NCBI RefSeq assembly: GCF_003957515.1
Contig: NZ_RQXW01000008.1
Coordinates: 1-64,000 of the forward strand
Length of the DNA stretch: 64,000 bases
DNA from: Amphritea opalescens
Lineage (GTDB): Bacteria; Pseudomonadota; Gammaproteobacteria; Pseudomonadales; Balneatricaceae
Reading direction: 5' to 3'
The notes beneath the pieces are model-generated. The model did not search any database. It saw nothing but the letters and a program-made list of their open reading frames with translations, and was not told the DNA's origin. Below, in pieces: positions 54,503-62,773 of this stretch; position 1 is the stretch's first letter, and each line of letters starts with the position of its first letter. The translations under genes and the position numbers were made by a program.

Positions 54503-55897
54503 TCAGCGGTTAATGCCTTTGCCGGCAAATAGTTTCTTTTTCTGCTGTTTCTTTTTCCCGCGTACAAACAAAGCCATTGATTCAATATGGTGAGTCTGTG
54601 GGAACATATCCATCACGAGAAATTGCTGTAACTGATAGCCTTCTGTGGCTAATAGTTCACTATCGCGAGCCAGTGCGCCTGGGTTGCAGGAGATATAGAG
54701 AATCAATTCGGGTCGCTGATTGCAAATTTGTGGAATTAGTGAAGCGGCACCACTGCGAGGCGGGTCAAGAATGACCTTGTTGTAAGACTCGCGAAACCAC
54801 TGTAACCCCGTTAAATCATCCGCCAGATTGCCGCAGAAAAACCGGCTGTTATCGAGTTGGTTTAAGCGGGCGTTTTGTTCGGCCTGCTCTACCATGGATA
54901 TGCTACCTTCGATACCCGTGACCGAAGCGCCCGCTTGGGCGGCGGGTAGGGAGAAATTACCCAGGCCGCAGAACAGATCAAGAATCTTATCGTCAGCTTT
55001 AAGGTCCAGTAACTGGCAAGCCTTAGAGACCATCTGTTGGTTGATCTCGGCGTTAACCTGAATAAAGTCACCCGGACGGAATTGCAAGGTGAGTTGGTTG
55101 AGTGAATAGCTCACCGGCGCAACTTCACTGTTATCGGGATCAGTGCCGATGATCTGCTGTTGTAGGCTTAGGCCGTAATGCGACGCTAGCGTGGTAAAGA
55201 TGGCCAGGTGTTGATCGTTAAGTGGTTTCTTTAGTCGCAGGGATAAGTAGCCGCCTTCATCACCTAGGTCGATATCTAGCTGAGTGATATATTTGATGTC
55301 CCCGCTATCACGTAGGGCGTCTCTGGTGCGGCTGAAAATATCACTAACACGTTTGTCCAGCACGACACAGCTATCGAGCTGAGTGAGTAGATGGCTGCCT
55401 CGGCGACGAAAACCAATAATGGGTTCGCCATCGGATAACTGGTTAATGCCAATCCGGGCGCTGCGGCGGTAATGCCAATCAGAGGCCGTTAGCGGCTCGA
55501 CTATTTTGGTAGGCTTTGTATGGCCGATCCGTTCTAGTTGTTCCACAACGAGCGACTGCTTTAACTTCAGCTGTTCAGCATTATCTAGATGTTGCAGATC
55601 GCAACCGCCGCATTGTTGGTAGTGCGGACAGGCGGGTTCGATTCGGTGGCTAGAGGGGGTTAAAATCGCGTCAGTATGGCCAAGGTAAAACTTGGCTTTT
55701 TCTTCTGTCAGTCGCGCAGATACCTGCTCTCCCGGTAGAGCATTGGCAATAAATGCCGTTTTGCCCTGATATCGCCCAATGCCTCGGCCGTCGTGGCTGA
55801 GAGATTCGATCTTAAACTCGACCGCTTCGGTGGGTAGAGGGTGGGTTGGCTTGCGGGCCGGGCGCTGATTTTTTGGACGGGAACGGTTCGGTTTCAT
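54503..55897 (-). CDS. rlmD: 23S rRNA (uracil-1939-C5) methyltransferase RlmD
   Basis: RlmD methylates U1939 of 23S rRNA with SAM. A TRAM domain is at the N-terminus (IESLSHDGRGIGRYQGKTAF). A [4Fe-4S] cysteine cluster follows in CPHYQQCGGCDLQH. The methyltransferase core has DLFCGLGNFSLPAA and LDPPRSGA, with the catalytic Cys in YISCNPGALARD. The length of 464 residues is normal. The N-terminal extension is very basic (RSRPKNQRPARKP). It forms an rRNA-modification pair with rluA. Confidence 0.96.
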   Translation of the reverse strand: MKPNRSRPKNQRPARKPTHPLPTEAVEFKIESLSHDGRGIGRYQGKTAFIANALPGEQVSARLTEEKAKFYLGHTDAILTPSSHRIEPACPHYQQCGGCDLQHLDNAEQLKLKQSLVVEQLERIGHTKPTKIVEPLTASDWHYRRSARIGINQLSDGEPIIGFRRRGSHLLTQLDSCVVLDKRVSDIFSRTRDALRDSGDIKYITQLDIDLGDEGGYLSLRLKKPLNDQHLAIFTTLASHYGLSLQQQIIGTDPDNSEVAPVSYSLNQLTLQFRPGDFIQVNAEINQQMVSKACQLLDLKADDKILDLFCGLGNFSLPAAQAGASVTGIEGSISMVEQAEQNARLNQLDNSRFFCGNLADDLTGLQWFRESYNKVILDPPRSGAASLIPQICNQRPELILYISCNPGALARDSELLATEGYQLQQFLVMDMFPQTHHIESMALFVRGKKKQQKKKLFAGKGINR

Positions 55898-56126
55898 GGG
55901 CTTCTCCTGACGAAGGCCGGATTCTACCAGTCACCGATGATGAAAGCATCCGCAACGGCGTGAATCACCGTTAGATTAAGAGGTATCGATAGGCTTTTTA
56001 CGGGTAGACGGTGCGGATGGGCATAAAGTTGGCTTTAAGGTGGTTTTGTCAGCGTAAAGACTTCATACGGATGGCGTCGAGGGTATAAAATCTGCGTAAC
56101 GTTAATTAATGGGTTAGAGAGGGTCT

Positions 56127-57122
56127 ATGTTACAAAAACCGCCGTCAGCGGAGCATCCTTTTGCTCCCTTTGTTCGCATTCTGGGTAAAGGTAAACAGGG
56201 GTCTCGTTCGCTTAGTCAAACGGAAGCGCGTGACGCGATGGAGATGATTTTAGATGATCAGGTAGAGCCTGAGCAGTTAGGTGCTTTTTTGATGCTGTTG
56301 CGGGTTAAAGAGGAATCCCCCGAAGAGTTGGCCGGTTTTATCGAAGCGGTTCGTGGTCGATGTGGCGCGCCGGCGTCATTGCAGGTGGATCTAGATTGGT
56401 CAACTTACGCGGGTAAAAAGCGCCAATTGCCCTGGTTTATTTTGGTGGCATTGTTATTAGCCGAAAGCGGTATTCGGGTGTTTATGCACGGCGCTAAAGG
56501 TCATACGCCTGAGCGTATCTATACCGAGGACTGTCTGGCATTGTTTGGCATTAAGGCCTGTTCCGGTTGGGACGAGGTGGCGCAAACCTTAGATGCTCAC
56601 CGGTTCGCTTTTATGTCGATTGATACATTGAGTCCGCGTATGAGTCGGATTATCAATCTACGTCCCGTGTTGGGGCTGCGCTCTCCAGTACATACGCTAT
56701 GCCGACTGATCAATCCACTGCATGCTCGCCACACTGTCGATGGCGTGTTCCATCCGGCGTATGGGCCGATGCATCAGAAAGCGGCACAGTTGCTCGGTGT
56801 TGAAAATGGGTTAACGATTAAAGGTGATGGTGGAGAGGCTGAGATTAAACCCGATGCTGAATGTGATCTGCAATGGACCAGAGGCAATGATTATTCGACC
56901 AGTGTATGGCCCCGCTATTATCCAAAGCGATTAGTGAAACAACCGCTCGATAACGCGGATTTACTTAAACTGTGGCGTGGAGACATAGAGCATGAATATG
57001 GAACGGGAGCGGTGATCTCGACGTTGGCCTTGATGCTGAAATTGCTTAATAAGGCGGATGATGAAAGCTGCATCCCCTTAGCGGAGCAGATGTGGCAAGG
57101 TAGAAACAAAGCCCAGTATTAG
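56127..57122 (+). CDS. ybiB: YbiB-like protein of the TrpD2 family
   Basis: This 331-residue protein looks like anthranilate phosphoribosyltransferase in fold but belongs to the YbiB/TrpD2 group, which binds nucleic acid and does not make tryptophan. RVLGKGKQGSRSL-type sequence at the start, LGAFLMLLRVKEESPEELAGFIEA and MHGAKGHTPERIYTED are family features. Its normal neighbour dinG is absent. No LexA box could be seen in the 229 bases upstream. Confidence 0.88.
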   Translation: MLQKPPSAEHPFAPFVRILGKGKQGSRSLSQTEARDAMEMILDDQVEPEQLGAFLMLLRVKEESPEELAGFIEAVRGRCGAPASLQVDLDWSTYAGKKRQLPWFILVALLLAESGIRVFMHGAKGHTPERIYTEDCLALFGIKACSGWDEVAQTLDAHRFAFMSIDTLSPRMSRIINLRPVLGLRSPVHTLCRLINPLHARHTVDGVFHPAYGPMHQKAAQLLGVENGLTIKGDGGEAEIKPDAECDLQWTRGNDYSTSVWPRYYPKRLVKQPLDNADLLKLWRGDIEHEYGTGAVISTLALMLKLLNKADDESCIPLAEQMWQGRNKAQY

Positions 57123-57151
57123 TCGCACTGGTGGCATAAAGCCTGTGGGTT

Positions 57152-57177
57152 TGTCCGATAGACTGCTCTATCGGACA
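57152..57177. terminator. Terminator between ybiB and the antiporter gene
   Basis: TGTCCGATAG (57152-57161) and CTATCGGACA (57168-57177) are perfect complements around ACTGCT. A weak T tract follows on the plus strand. It can serve both convergent genes. Confidence 0.78.
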
Positions 57178-57183
57178 TTGGTT

Positions 57184-58371
57184 TTAATCTCTTCTTAGCT
57201 TATCTGACACGGCAATCGGGCTTGGGTAGTTAAAGATGACAATATAGGTCGATAGCAAGAAGGTCAGAATGGCAGTTGCCTGTATGACATGGGAGGCTTC
57301 CTGTCCAATCATGGAGGCACCGGTGGCCATATAGGCGATCAGTAATGAAAACTCACTTATCTGGCCCAGTCTGAAGCCTACTTCCCAAGCAAGGGTTTTG
57401 CTATCACTGATATTGTGCAGTAGAAAGCGAAACACGATCGGCTTAATCACCAGCACCAGCAGCGCTAGAATAATGGACGGAATAATAATCTGACCTACGA
57501 GTCCGAGATTAAAACTCGCCCCGATAGAGAAGAAGAACAGAATAAGGAAGAAATCTCGCAAAGGCTTTAGGCTAGTGGCGATATACTGGGCGATCGGACT
57601 GGTTGCTAAGCTGACGCCTGCAATAAAAGCGCCGATCTCCGCAGATAAACCGACCGCATGGGCGAGTTCAGCTAGGCCGAGGCACCAGCCAATGGCAAGT
57701 AGAAAGATATACTCATGGAAGCGGTCAAACTTGTGAATCAATGGCAACAAAATATAACGGACGAAAGCTAGCGAACCGCCAATGATCAAGGGTAACGCGA
57801 TCAATGTTTTCAGGAAGGTGAAAAACTGGTTCGCTTCGCCATCGCCGCTGTTGAGTAGTAGTAGCACCAGAATAGCGATGACATCCTGCAGTAGTAACAG
57901 ACCAACCACCAGTTCGCCGGTGTACTTGTGGTGCAGCACGGTGGTAGGGAGAAGTTTGATGCCAATAATGGTGCTGGAAAACATCAAGGCTACACCAATA
58001 ATAATGGCTTCAGTGCGCGTGAATCCGAAAGCTATCCCCACACCATAGCCAATCACCATAAAGATAATCGCGCTAAATACCGCCACTAAGGTCGCTTTTT
58101 TGAGCATATGTACGAGGTGGCTAGGTTGCATATCGAGCCCTAGCAAGAAGAGTAAGAAAATAATGCCGACGTGCGAAATGTCTGAGAGTAGGGCGGTATC
58201 TTGAATATAGCTGTAACCATAGGGCCCCAAAATGGCACCCAAAACAATATAGGCAACGAGTAACGGTTGTCGAGTATAAAGGGCGATAGAGGCCAGCACA
58301 GCGGCACCGGTAAAAATCAGGAAAAAAGAGAAAACCAGGCTCTGTTGCATCATAGCTAAAGTGATATCCAA
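57184..58371 (-). CDS. CPA2-type cation:proton antiporter
   Basis: A 395-residue membrane protein with about twelve hydrophobic segments, of the monovalent cation:proton antiporter-2 family (KefB/YbaL-like core). Conserved parts are LLLFLLGLDMQPSHL, FGFTRTEAIIIGVALMFSSTIIG, LLQDVIAILVLLLL and AEIGAFIAGVSLA. There is no C-terminal TrkA-type NAD-binding domain, so the gating part of KefB/KefC is missing. Cation and physiological role cannot be deduced. Confidence 0.9.
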   Translation of the reverse strand: MDITLAMMQQSLVFSFFLIFTGAAVLASIALYTRQPLLVAYIVLGAILGPYGYSYIQDTALLSDISHVGIIFLLFLLGLDMQPSHLVHMLKKATLVAVFSAIIFMVIGYGVGIAFGFTRTEAIIIGVALMFSSTIIGIKLLPTTVLHHKYTGELVVGLLLLQDVIAILVLLLLNSGDGEANQFFTFLKTLIALPLIIGGSLAFVRYILLPLIHKFDRFHEYIFLLAIGWCLGLAELAHAVGLSAEIGAFIAGVSLATSPIAQYIATSLKPLRDFFLILFFFSIGASFNLGLVGQIIIPSIILALLVLVIKPIVFRFLLHNISDSKTLAWEVGFRLGQISEFSLLIAYMATGASMIGQEASHVIQATAILTFLLSTYIVIFNYPSPIAVSDKLRRD

Positions 58372-58488
58372 TCGATTCAGGGCGGGAGCTCAGGCGCTGA
58401 GCACCCCTTAGTTTAACGAATCTATAGCCGGATATGAAGGTGGTGGGGGATTCAGCTATAAATAAAATAGCAACGGTTGGAGCGCGCT

Positions 58489-58527
58489 CGATAGATAGGC
58501 TTGATAGATCGACTCAATAGATAGTTC
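58489..58527. repeat. Three 13-bp tandem units
   Basis: CGATAGATAGGCT (58489), TGATAGATCGACT (58502) and CAATAGATAGTTC (58515) are each 13 bp. ATAGAT recurs exactly every 13 bases. The array lies upstream of the antiporter gene. Confidence 0.75.
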
Positions 58528-58739
58528 CGCTGACCAAAATAGAATGTGGTTTAACGCGAATGGGCGTTCTGTGGGGGGGCTAAATAGCCTTTTTGTCGAT
58601 TTAACGACGCCTATCTCGTTATGAATCAGTATTTGCAGGTAGTTAAAATACCGATCAAAATAGACGAAAATGAGTATTGAAAGGGTTAATAAAGATTGCC
58701 AAGTCGTTTGATGAAAAGGTAAAAACGTCGGTTTTACTA

Positions 58740-58764
58740 ATAACTGAGTATTTTACTCGGGATT
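58740..58764. promoter_or_regulatory. IscR-like (type 1) site upstream of nfuA
   Basis: The 25 bases match about 20 of 25 positions of the type 1 IscR consensus as I recall it, including the central AT-rich spacer. The half-sites read CTGAGT and ACTCGG, where the consensus has YTGACT and AGTCRR, so the two changes are symmetrical. The site overlaps the predicted -35 box. IscR control of nfuA is known in enteric bacteria. Confidence 0.42.
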
Positions 58765-58780
58765 AGAAAGGGTGTATCCT
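58752..58780 (+). promoter_or_regulatory. Candidate nfuA promoter
   Basis: TTTACT (58752-58757) and TATCCT (58775-58780) are 17 bases apart, each four of six to consensus. Transcription would start near 58787, about 30 bases before the ATG. Confidence 0.45.
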
Positions 58781-58818
58781 AATGCCCATATTGAGTGAGT
58801 GATTTAACAGGAATTTTG

Positions 58819-59412
58819 ATGAATATTACTGTAACCGAATCAGCTGAAATTTACCTTGCTGAGTTGCTAGAAAAGCAAAATGTAGAAGGTATTGCTGTGC
58901 GGATGTTCGTTACCCAGCCGGGGACGCCTTACGCAGAAACCTGTCTGGCTTACTGTCGTCCAGAAGAGATCGTCGAAGACGATGCTGTGATGCCGATGGA
59001 TAAGGTAACGTTTTACTTTGAAAAAAACAGTCTGCCTTACCTCGAGGAAGCAACCGTTGACTTTGCGACCGACCGCATGGGTGGGCAGCTGACGATTAAA
59101 GCACCGAACGCTAAAGTGCCAAATGTATCGGATGATAGTCCGATAGAAGAGCAGATAAACTATATTCTCTACTCGGATATCAATCCGGGCCTTTCATCCC
59201 ATGGTGGTGAAGTGAAGCTGATTGAGCTGGTTGAAGAGTCGAACGGCCAGATTGCTATCCTACAGTTTGGTGGTGGGTGTCAGGGGTGTAGTGCTGTTGA
59301 TATGACGTTAAAAGATGGCGTTGAGAAAACCCTCGTTGAGCGTGTTAGTGGCTTAGTGGGTGTGCGTGATGTGACAGATCATACTGTTACTGATAACGCG
59401 TATTACAAGTAA
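58819..59412 (+). CDS. nfuA: Fe-S cluster biogenesis protein NfuA
   Basis: NfuA carries [4Fe-4S] clusters to target enzymes, especially under stress. An N-terminal degenerate A-type carrier domain (about residues 1-95) is joined to a C-terminal NifU-like domain with the cluster-binding motif CxxC in [16 protein letters not shown] 58819, just behind AGGAAT, gives [17 protein letters not shown] and 197 residues. A frame starting eight codons upstream is less likely. It is followed by a strong terminator, so it is monocistronic. Confidence 0.95.
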   Translation: MNITVTESAEIYLAELLEKQNVEGIAVRMFVTQPGTPYAETCLAYCRPEEIVEDDAVMPMDKVTFYFEKNSLPYLEEATVDFATDRMGGQLTIKAPNAKVPNVSDDSPIEEQINYILYSDINPGLSSHGGEVKLIELVEESNGQIAILQFGGGCQGCSAVDMTLKDGVEKTLVERVSGLVGVRDVTDHTVTDNAYYK

Positions 59413-59426
59413 CAACCAATGCTCTG

Positions 59427-59455
59427 AAAAAAGCCCGGACTTTCCGGGCTTTTTT
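59427..59455 (+). terminator. Terminator after nfuA
   Basis: AAAAAAGCCCGGA and its complement TCCGGGCTTTTTT surround CTT. It is a long, GC-rich stem followed by a T tract. Confidence 0.95.
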
Positions 59456-59563
59456 AATTGTAAAGAGACTATCCACCATTTTGGTACGTTGTTACTCATT
59501 GAACTTACTGATAAAACATTATTCGTTGTTGTTACTTTTTTCTGTAACTTTTATTGTGATGTG

Positions 59564-59592
59564 GTTGATTTTTATAGTCTAAGCCCCATTTA
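59564..59592 (+). promoter_or_regulatory. Heat-shock (sigma-32-type) promoter of lon
   Basis: GTTGATT (59564-59570) and CCCCATTTA (59584-59592) are separated by 13 bases. The -10 element matches the sigma-32 consensus CCCCATNTA exactly; the -35 is near CTTGAAA. The predicted start is near 59598, about 75 bases before the lon ATG. Confidence 0.75.
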
Positions 59593-59671
59593 TCAGTAAG
59601 AGCGATATATCGTACAGCCCGTAACTGCTGTATCTCCCGCAGTTTCTTTCGACAAAGGAGTAAGGTCCATT

Positions 59672-62101
59672 ATGGCACCACTCGAGAATGATAAAGAGAT
59701 CACCACCACCCTGATGCCGGTTTTGCCGTTGCGTGATGTTGTTATATATCCACATATGGTGATCCCGCTGTTTGTAGGTCGGGAAAAATCAATTCAGGCC
59801 CTAGAAGCGGCGATGTTGCAGGATAAAGAGATTCTGCTGATTGCCCAGAAAAATGCTTCCGATGATGAGCCGGACGGTAAAGACCTGTTTGCCATTGGTA
59901 CTGTTGCCAGTGTGTTGCAGATGTTGAAGTTACCTGACGGTACGGTCAAAGTACTCGTCGAAGGCGACTACCGTGCACGGATCGAAAAACTGCACACCAC
60001 GGAAGCTCATTTTACCGCTGATATTACTGTGTTGCCGATTGATGAAGTCAGTGCAAACGAAGCGGAAATCTATAAGCGTACCGCGTTGGATCAGTTCGAG
60101 CGTTTTGTACAGGTCAACAAGAAGATTCCGGCCGAGGTGTTAACCTCATTAGGGTCGATCGATGAAATTGGCCGTTTAGCGGATACCATTGCTGCACATA
60201 TGTCTCTCAAGCTAGAAGAGAAGCAGCAAATTCTAGAAATTCTAGACGATAAGCTTCGTCTGGAGCATCTAATGGCGTTGATGGAGACCGAGATTGACTT
60301 GGTTGAAGTTGAAAAGCGCATCCGTGGTCGCGTTAAAAAACAGATGGAAAAGAGCCAGCGCGAGTACTATCTGAATGAGCAAATGAAGGCGATTCAGAAA
60401 GAGCTGGGTGATTTAGATGAAAACGGTACCACGGATATCGAAGAGCTGAAAAAGCGGATCGATGAAGCCGGTATGCCGAAAGAAGCACTCGATAAAACCC
60501 TCAACGAGTTCAATAAGTTGAAGATGATGTCGCCAATGTCTGCGGAAGCGACGGTGGTGCGGGGTTATATCGACTGGATGTTACAGATTCCTTGGTCGAA
60601 GCGCTCTAAGCTGCGTCACGATATGAAGCGTGCCGAAGCGATTCTGAATGAAGACCACTATGGGCTCGAAGAGGTTAAAGACCGAATTCTTGAGTATTTA
60701 GCGGTTCAGCGTCGAGTCCGTAAGCTGAAAGGCCCAATCCTTTGTTTAGTCGGGCCTCCAGGTGTGGGTAAAACCTCCTTGGGGCAGTCGATTGCGCGAG
60801 CAACCAACCGTCAGTATGTGCGTATGGCGTTGGGTGGTGTACGTGATGAAGCCGAAATCCGCGGTCATCGACGTACCTACATCGGTTCGATGCCGGGTAA
60901 ACTGATTCAGAAAATGTCTAAAGTTGGCGTGAAGAACCCACTGTTCTTGTTAGACGAAATCGATAAGATGGGTATGGATCAGCGCGGCGATCCCGCTTCT
61001 GCATTGCTAGAAGTGCTGGATCCAGAGCAAAACAGTACGTTCAATGATCACTATTTGGAAGTCGATTACGATCTGTCGGACGTAATGTTTGTGTGTACCT
61101 CAAACTCGATGAATATCCCGGGTCCGCTATTGGATCGAATGGAGATTATTCGGATTCCGGGTTACACCGAAGATGAGAAATTAAACATTGCACGTAAGTA
61201 TCTGATTCCTAAGCAGATGAAGACCAATGGTCTGAAGGATAAAGAGCTTACGATCGAAGATGAAGCCGTTACCGATCTGATTCGTTACTACACTCGGGAA
61301 GCCGGTGTTCGTGGCCTTGAGCGTGAGATCGCTAAAATTTGTCGTAAGGTGATTAAAGAGGTTGCCCTAGGGGGTGATAAGAAGGCCTCTATTGTGGCGA
61401 ATAGCGAAAACCTTGAGAAGTACTCTGGGGTACGTAAGTGCAGCTTCGGGGTGGCAGAAGAGGAAGATCGTATCGGTCAGGTAACCGGTCTGGCTTGGAC
61501 ATCGGTCGGTGGTGATATCTTGACCATTGAATCTGCGGTAGTCCCTGGTAAGGGGCGTCAGATTCGCACAGGCTCCTTGGGTGATGTGATGCAGGAATCC
61601 ATCCAAGCGGCGATGACGGTTGTGCGTAGTCGAGCAGAGTCCTTGGGTATTAACCCTGATTTCCATGAAGAAAACGATATTCATATCCATGTTCCTGAAG
61701 GTGCGACACCAAAAGATGGACCAAGTGCTGGTATCGGGATGTGTACTGCATTAGTATCTGTGCTCACGAGTATTCCTGTCCGCTCTGATGTAGCGATGAC
61801 TGGGGAGATTACGTTGCGTGGGCAGGTTCTGCCTATCGGTGGTTTGAAAGAGAAATTACTGGCGGCGCACAGGGGTGGCATTAAAACCGTCATTATTCCA
61901 GATGAGAACAAACGTGATCTGAAGGAAATTCCTGACAATATCAAAGCAGACCTTAAAATTTGTCCGGTTAAATGGATCGATGAGGTGTTGCAAATTGCTT
62001 TAAAATACAGTCCGGAACCATTGACTGAAGAGCAAAAAGCAAACTTTTCTGAAAAGAAAAAGCAAGCAAAAAGTGAGCGCGGGCAAATAAAACCGCATTA
62101 A
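59672..62101 (+). CDS. lon: ATP-dependent protease Lon
   Basis: Lon degrades misfolded and regulatory proteins. The N-terminal substrate-binding domain ([19 protein letters not shown] onwards) is followed by the AAA+ module with Walker [10 protein letters not shown] (about residues 359-367) and Walker [11 protein letters not shown]. The C-terminal protease domain has the catalytic Ser in PKDGPSAG (about 685) and the Lys in [10 protein letters not shown] (about 728). AAGGAG lies about 13 bases before ATG 59672. The heat-shock promoter is separate. hupB follows. Confidence 0.98.
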   Translation: MAPLENDKEITTTLMPVLPLRDVVIYPHMVIPLFVGREKSIQALEAAMLQDKEILLIAQKNASDDEPDGKDLFAIGTVASVLQMLKLPDGTVKVLVEGDYRARIEKLHTTEAHFTADITVLPIDEVSANEAEIYKRTALDQFERFVQVNKKIPAEVLTSLGSIDEIGRLADTIAAHMSLKLEEKQQILEILDDKLRLEHLMALMETEIDLVEVEKRIRGRVKKQMEKSQREYYLNEQMKAIQKELGDLDENGTTDIEELKKRIDEAGMPKEALDKTLNEFNKLKMMSPMSAEATVVRGYIDWMLQIPWSKRSKLRHDMKRAEAILNEDHYGLEEVKDRILEYLAVQRRVRKLKGPILCLVGPPGVGKTSLGQSIARATNRQYVRMALGGVRDEAEIRGHRRTYIGSMPGKLIQKMSKVGVKNPLFLLDEIDKMGMDQRGDPASALLEVLDPEQNSTFNDHYLEVDYDLSDVMFVCTSNSMNIPGPLLDRMEIIRIPGYTEDEKLNIARKYLIPKQMKTNGLKDKELTIEDEAVTDLIRYYTREAGVRGLEREIAKICRKVIKEVALGGDKKASIVANSENLEKYSGVRKCSFGVAEEEDRIGQVTGLAWTSVGGDILTIESAVVPGKGRQIRTGSLGDVMQESIQAAMTVVRSRAESLGINPDFHEENDIHIHVPEGATPKDGPSAGIGMCTALVSVLTSIPVRSDVAMTGEITLRGQVLPIGGLKEKLLAAHRGGIKTVIIPDENKRDLKEIPDNIKADLKICPVKWIDEVLQIALKYSPEPLTEEQKANFSEKKKQAKSERGQIKPH

Positions 62102-62134
62102 CTGAAAATAGTGACGTATCAAGCTGCAACCCGC

Positions 62135-62164
62135 TTGACACCTGAATTGTACGCTTGGTATAAG
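62135..62164 (+). promoter_or_regulatory. Strong promoter of hupB
   Basis: A perfect -35 TTGACA (62135-62140) is 18 bases before TATAAG (62159-62164). A TG at 62156-62157 makes it an extended -10. This fits the high expression of HU. Confidence 0.82.
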
Positions 62165-62228
62165 TTGTTCGTTAACTTACTGGGCTTGAGCTACAGAATA
62201 TAAAAATGATTCATATAAGGGGAACAAT

Positions 62229-62504
62229 GTGAATAAATCTGAACTAATCGACGCAATCGCCGCTTCTGCGGATATTCCAAAAGCAGCAGCTGGCCGTGCG
62301 CTGGATGCTACACTGGAATCTATCTCAGACGCTCTGCAAAAGGGTGATTCTGTTGCTCTCGTGGGCTTCGGAACCTTTGGTGTAAAAGAGCGTGCTGCGC
62401 GTACGGGTCGTAACCCTCAGACTGGTCAGCCTATTCAGATCGCTGCGGCAACGTTGCCGACTTTCAAGCCGGGTAAGGCTCTGAAAGACGCTGTAAATAA
62501 GTAA
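62229..62504 (+). CDS. hupB: DNA-binding protein HU-beta
   Basis: HU is an abundant histone-like protein that bends and compacts DNA. The 91-residue protein has the standard two-helix dimerisation part and the DNA-binding arms with [21 protein letters not shown] and the final [15 protein letters not shown]. It starts at GTG 62229, behind AAGGGGAAC; the ATG two bases earlier is closed by an immediate stop. Its position after lon and before ppiD is usual. Confidence 0.97.
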   Translation: MNKSELIDAIAASADIPKAAAGRALDATLESISDALQKGDSVALVGFGTFGVKERAARTGRNPQTGQPIQIAAATLPTFKPGKALKDAVNK

Positions 62505-62543
62505 TAAAAGTTAGCGCCTGATCCGTAAGGATCATTGGCACCC

Positions 62544-62620
62544 GGAGCGGTAGTTCAGTTGGTTAGAATACCTGCCTGTCACGCAGGGGGTCGCGGGTTC
62601 GAGTCCCGTCCGTTCCGCCA
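62544..62620 (+). tRNA. tRNA-Asp (GTC)
   Basis: The 77-base sequence folds into a full cloverleaf. The acceptor GGAGCGG pairs with CCGTTCC, followed by G and the encoded CCA end. The anticodon stem CCTGC/GCAGG encloses CTGTCAC, so the anticodon is GTC (62578-62580), specific for aspartate. The T loop GGTTCGAGTC is standard. It lies 39 bases after hupB and may be read from its promoter. Confidence 0.97.
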
Positions 62621-62703
62621 AATGTGAGATCATTAGCCGTAACAGTTAGTGTTTCTCTGGGTGACGGTAACCGGCATTAGCCGCTCCGTATTGCCAATCA
62701 TAT

Positions 62704-62738
62704 AAAAGGCGCATCCGGTTATGGGTGCGCCTTTTTTT
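62704..62738 (+). terminator. Terminator after tRNA-Asp
   Basis: AAAAGGCGCA (62704-62713) pairs with TGCGCCTTTT (62726-62735) around a 12-base loop, followed by more T residues. Confidence 0.9.
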
Positions 62739-62773
62739 CTATTTGTACACTAGCTTAGAGGCCCAGAGGCATC

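Larger units (their letters stand above)
58372..58818. other. 447-bp divergent region upstream of nfuA
   Basis: No gene is seen. It contains a three-unit 13-bp array at 58489, the candidate nfuA promoter and an IscR-like site (both listed), and the unmapped promoter of the antiporter gene on the minus strand. GGCT-AAAT-AGCC followed by T residues near 58577-58593 is a weak hairpin with no gene before it. Confidence 0.5.

Noticed and set aside
54344-55061. Plus-strand frames across rluA and rlmD
   Set aside because: Both underlying minus-strand genes have full sets of family motifs.
56127-57122. Tryptophan-pathway TrpD
   Set aside because: The N-terminal block and missing trp neighbours fit the YbiB/TrpD2 group instead.
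58577-58593. Terminator-like hairpin upstream of nfuA
   Set aside because: Stem of only four pairs and no transcript expected to end there.
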